From assembly GCF_907164915.1 (NCBI RefSeq), contig NC_061862.1, positions 76,936,218-77,000,217 on the forward strand: 64,000 nt of DNA, written 5' to 3'. Position 1 is the stretch's first letter, and each line of letters begins with the position of its first letter. Shown here piece after piece: positions 61,718 through 64,000 of this stretch. Origin of the DNA: Impatiens glandulifera. Its lineage: Eukaryota > Streptophyta > Magnoliopsida > Ericales > Balsaminaceae. The position numbers were made by a program, and so were the translations under genes. The notes under the pieces are model-generated. The model was not told the origin of the DNA. It made no database searches and was given only the letters and a program-made list of their open reading frames with translations.

Positions 61718-62300
61718 GGAAATTTGACGAAATCACCCTAAAAAGGGCTTTAAATGCTCTGATGACCCGCATATAAATTTTATTGTGCTGGTGACCACTT
61801 CATATTTTTTTTGACAAAATTATCCCGTTGTGAGACGCAACCGCAAATGCGTCTCGCAACCCATCACTTATAAAATCCATTTTTTTCATTTGTTTCTTCT
61901 CATTCTTCTCTTCTCGCTCTTCTCCGCTCTAAACCCTAAGACGTCGGTTGCATTTCTCTTCTTCTCTTCATCGCCTTTCTCTTTTTCTCTTCACATGCGA
62001 ATGGTGAAGACAACTGCGAAGGGCAAAGACAACTGCGAACGGCGAACAAATTAATTTGAACATTATTTCCTTTATAGCTGAATGTTTTTGTGTTTAATTG
62101 ATTCGTATTGATTGAATGCAAATGTTAATTGGGTCCTTGTTGATGAAGTTGGATGCGGTGTTGTCTCATGTTGATTTGTCTTGCGGAGCGGTCGCGATTG
62201 TTGATTGCGTCTCGCGATTACGTCGCAGATGGTTGCGTTTCGCGAATGCGTCTCGCAATTGCGTCTCGCGACTGCGTCTCACGAATGATCTTTTTACCCT
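61718..62300 (+). mobile_element. One end of a second Mutator-like element
   Basis: From 61719 the sequence GGAAATTTGACGAAATCACCC closely resembles the Pack-MULE terminus GGGAAATTTGATGAAATGGCCC. As in that element, a subterminal zone of short motifs follows, here (gcgtctcgcgattgcg)-type repeats at about 61830-61860 and 62205-62282. No inverted partner is found before 64000, so the other end may lie outside the window or be lost. Confidence 0.5.
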
Positions 62301-63384
62301 TTTTTTTGCTGGTGCGAGATTCTTTTATAGATTTATGAGCCAAGCACGAAGATTGTTTTATCAGAAAGTCTCTCACAAGATACCGCTGCTGCGATCCACA
62401 CAATCATACTATAGTTTTAAAGTTTTTTTTTTTTCTGTTTAAAAAGAGGTTGTTGATCCTGCTTGTCTGTATTTGTATATTTATACATGTAAGTCTTTCC
62501 CCTTTTGACTATCTTTTATTTTTTAATGGAAAGAGGAAGATTCATTGTTGGTACACTAATTCGAGGGGAGAAAGTGAACATTTTTATTTAAAAAATTGGT
62601 TAAGTTACAGAATCATTTGGGAAATAATATCTAAATTAGAACTTCACAAATTGTTATAGCTTTCACAAGTTCTTTGAAGCCCCCATTTGTATTAATTATT
62701 GGAGAAGAATGCAGGCTTGGGTTTAGCTTAACTTTACAAGTCCTATATAATGATGCCACGGCTTTTATCAGTATCATATTTTCATAATATTTATGATTGA
62801 AGAACTTAGCAAGTAACAACTCAAATGAAATACAAATGCTTGCTCACTTGAAAACTGAAAAAGCCATGGGCAACATTCTGAAGAAGAGGAGACCCATTGA
62901 GAAATGACCAACTAGTTAGAATTTCTACATAAACCACCTTCTTTTAATTATTTTGTTGAACTTTATCACTCAACATTCAAAACTTAATAATTAAAAGCAT
63001 AGACTACATAATGGTGTTAACTATGACGGAAGAGACCAAATTTGGAAGAGAGTGTGACAACGCCACCATTGTTGAGGGAATATGACTTCAAGTGGACATG
63101 AGCAATTATGAGAACTTCAATTGATGTATTGAGCATTTGGTAGATTACCCCTTGGAAGACTTAATCTCCCTTAGAGATTTTGCGAGACACAACCGTAAGC
63201 TTCAGTGAGTTACTAGTAGTAAGAAGTTATACATGCATTAGTGACTTACACATCCGGTTCAAGCACGGTAGTTGAGTTCATTTCAATTCCCCTCTAATAT
63301 TGAGTGCAAGTATTAAGATTCAAATGCATGTAACTCTCAGTCCTCATACTTTAAGCTTAACTAGAAGGGAGACTGGATGCTTAC
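62301..63384. other. Unassigned sequence left of the H+-ATPase fragment
   Basis: The composition is moderately AT-rich. No frame is recognised, and I did not find the next H+-ATPase exon (the WNPLSW region) here, which supports truncation. Confidence 0.5.
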
Positions 63385-63644
63385 TCTCTTTTCTTCCAGT
63401 TTGTTAAGGCCAAATATCTTATGTCGAACTTCAGCTTCTTTAGAAGAAAACCCTGCTGGTGATGTCCTCAATTGTTCAAATACTTCATCCAAAGGTAATC
63501 GCTCTGGTTGGATTGGCACCAGTTAATTATCACATTGTAGTATCATTTTTATATGTATTTTCTGGACATTCTAATCCTTACCAGATCAATCCATCACGGG
63601 TGAAATTCTCATATCCAACAATGGCTTCTCCAGCTCCCAACCAT
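63385..63644 (-). pseudogene. Plasma-membrane H+-ATPase 5' fragment, frameshifted
   Basis: P3A proton pumps energise the plant plasma membrane (AHA10-type pumps act at the tonoplast). Two exon-like pieces lie on the minus strand. The first (63582-63644) encodes ELEKPLLD and, in another frame, ENFTRDG, so at least one base is missing between them, and a second base is missing before GTAAGG. The second (63385-63503) encodes ERLPLDEVFEQLRTSPAGFSS, KEAEVRHKIFGLNKLEEKR and ends at GTAAGC. RTSPAG, ERLPL and the order recall the AHA10/PH5 branch. The membrane and catalytic exons are absent within the window in the expected direction. Confidence 0.7.
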
Positions 63645-64000
63645 TTTTTATACCTACAATGGAATCTATCATGAGGTGACAGTAATAAAAGTTTTCTTAA
63701 AGCATTAAGGAAATGTTAATAGTAATACAATTATGAGCAACTTACTAACACTTTTGAGTCATAAGCTCTTGTCAACAATGCCAGTTCAAACTAAACTTGT
63801 AGAATAAGGTATGAAAATCCAATAGCGTAATTAAGCAGAATTACTTACTAAATAAGAGGAATTAGTTTATATATCTTAGTTTGTCAAATTCAGGAGATAC
63901 AACGTCACTTACTTGAGTTGGAAGAGAATATCCTAAGTTTTACTAGAAAAAGCTGCAGGATTCAATTCCTGGATTTCATGGATATGGATGATTAGCATTC
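63645..64000. other. Right edge, nothing recognised
   Basis: Upstream flank of the H+-ATPase fragment; no coding frame or repeat is recognised before the window ends. Confidence 0.5.

Noticed and set aside
62116..62442. 108-codon frame with repeated RLRR / CVSRLR peptides
   Set aside because: It comes from the subterminal gcgtctcgcga array of the second MULE end.

Overview
This is a eudicot plant nuclear window. It is AT-rich, its genes have GT-AG introns, and its proteins are plant-type: a WRKY factor, an LSD1-zinc-finger metacaspase and the plant tubulin cofactor A. The species cannot be fixed from the sequence. The order WRKY12-like, large LIF2-like RNA-binding protein, casein kinase II beta recalls from memory the Arabidopsis chromosome 2 stretch around At2g44745, At2g44710 and At2g44680, so this is probably a conserved block later inflated by transposons.

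Layout. 1-12972 is non-coding, with two loci of a short Helitron-like family at 3316-3498 and 8421-9246. 12973-22092 is a gene cluster: WRKY12-like (+), an 11-exon triple-RRM protein (-) and tubulin-folding cofactor A (-). 22370-37640 is a repeat block. It holds a long-TIR element with gene-like cargo, an internally deleted Ty3/gypsy-type LTR element nested in a hAT-like element, a tandemly duplicated AT-rich unit of about 2 kb, a 5.35-kb composite element with head-to-head LTR-like segments, and two small sibling MITEs. 37760-39991 is casein kinase II beta (+) with a SINE in its last intron. 41705-42157 is a third Helitron-like copy. 42475-47185 is a 4.7-kb Pack-MULE with a perfect 9-bp target duplication. 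It carries a ribosomal protein L23 gene copy with its promoter and a G-patch gene fragment, both broken, and perhaps a laccase tail. 47313-47959 is a PIF/Harbinger-like MITE. 50388-58263 is a second gene cluster: a membrane MORN-repeat protein (+), ribosomal protein eL43/L37a (-) and a type I metacaspase (+) resembling AtMC1. 59474-64000 holds decayed sequence: a frameshifted CAF1 deadenylase copy, a retroelement remnant, one end of another MULE, and a frameshifted plasma-membrane H+-ATPase 5' fragment.

The intact genes do not form a pathway. They are separate housekeeping and regulatory genes (transcription, RNA binding, cytoskeleton, kinase regulation, translation, cell death). The most striking material is the transposon biology: gene capture, nesting, and duplication followed by independent insertions. 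I found no CRISPR array, rRNA or complete tRNA gene.
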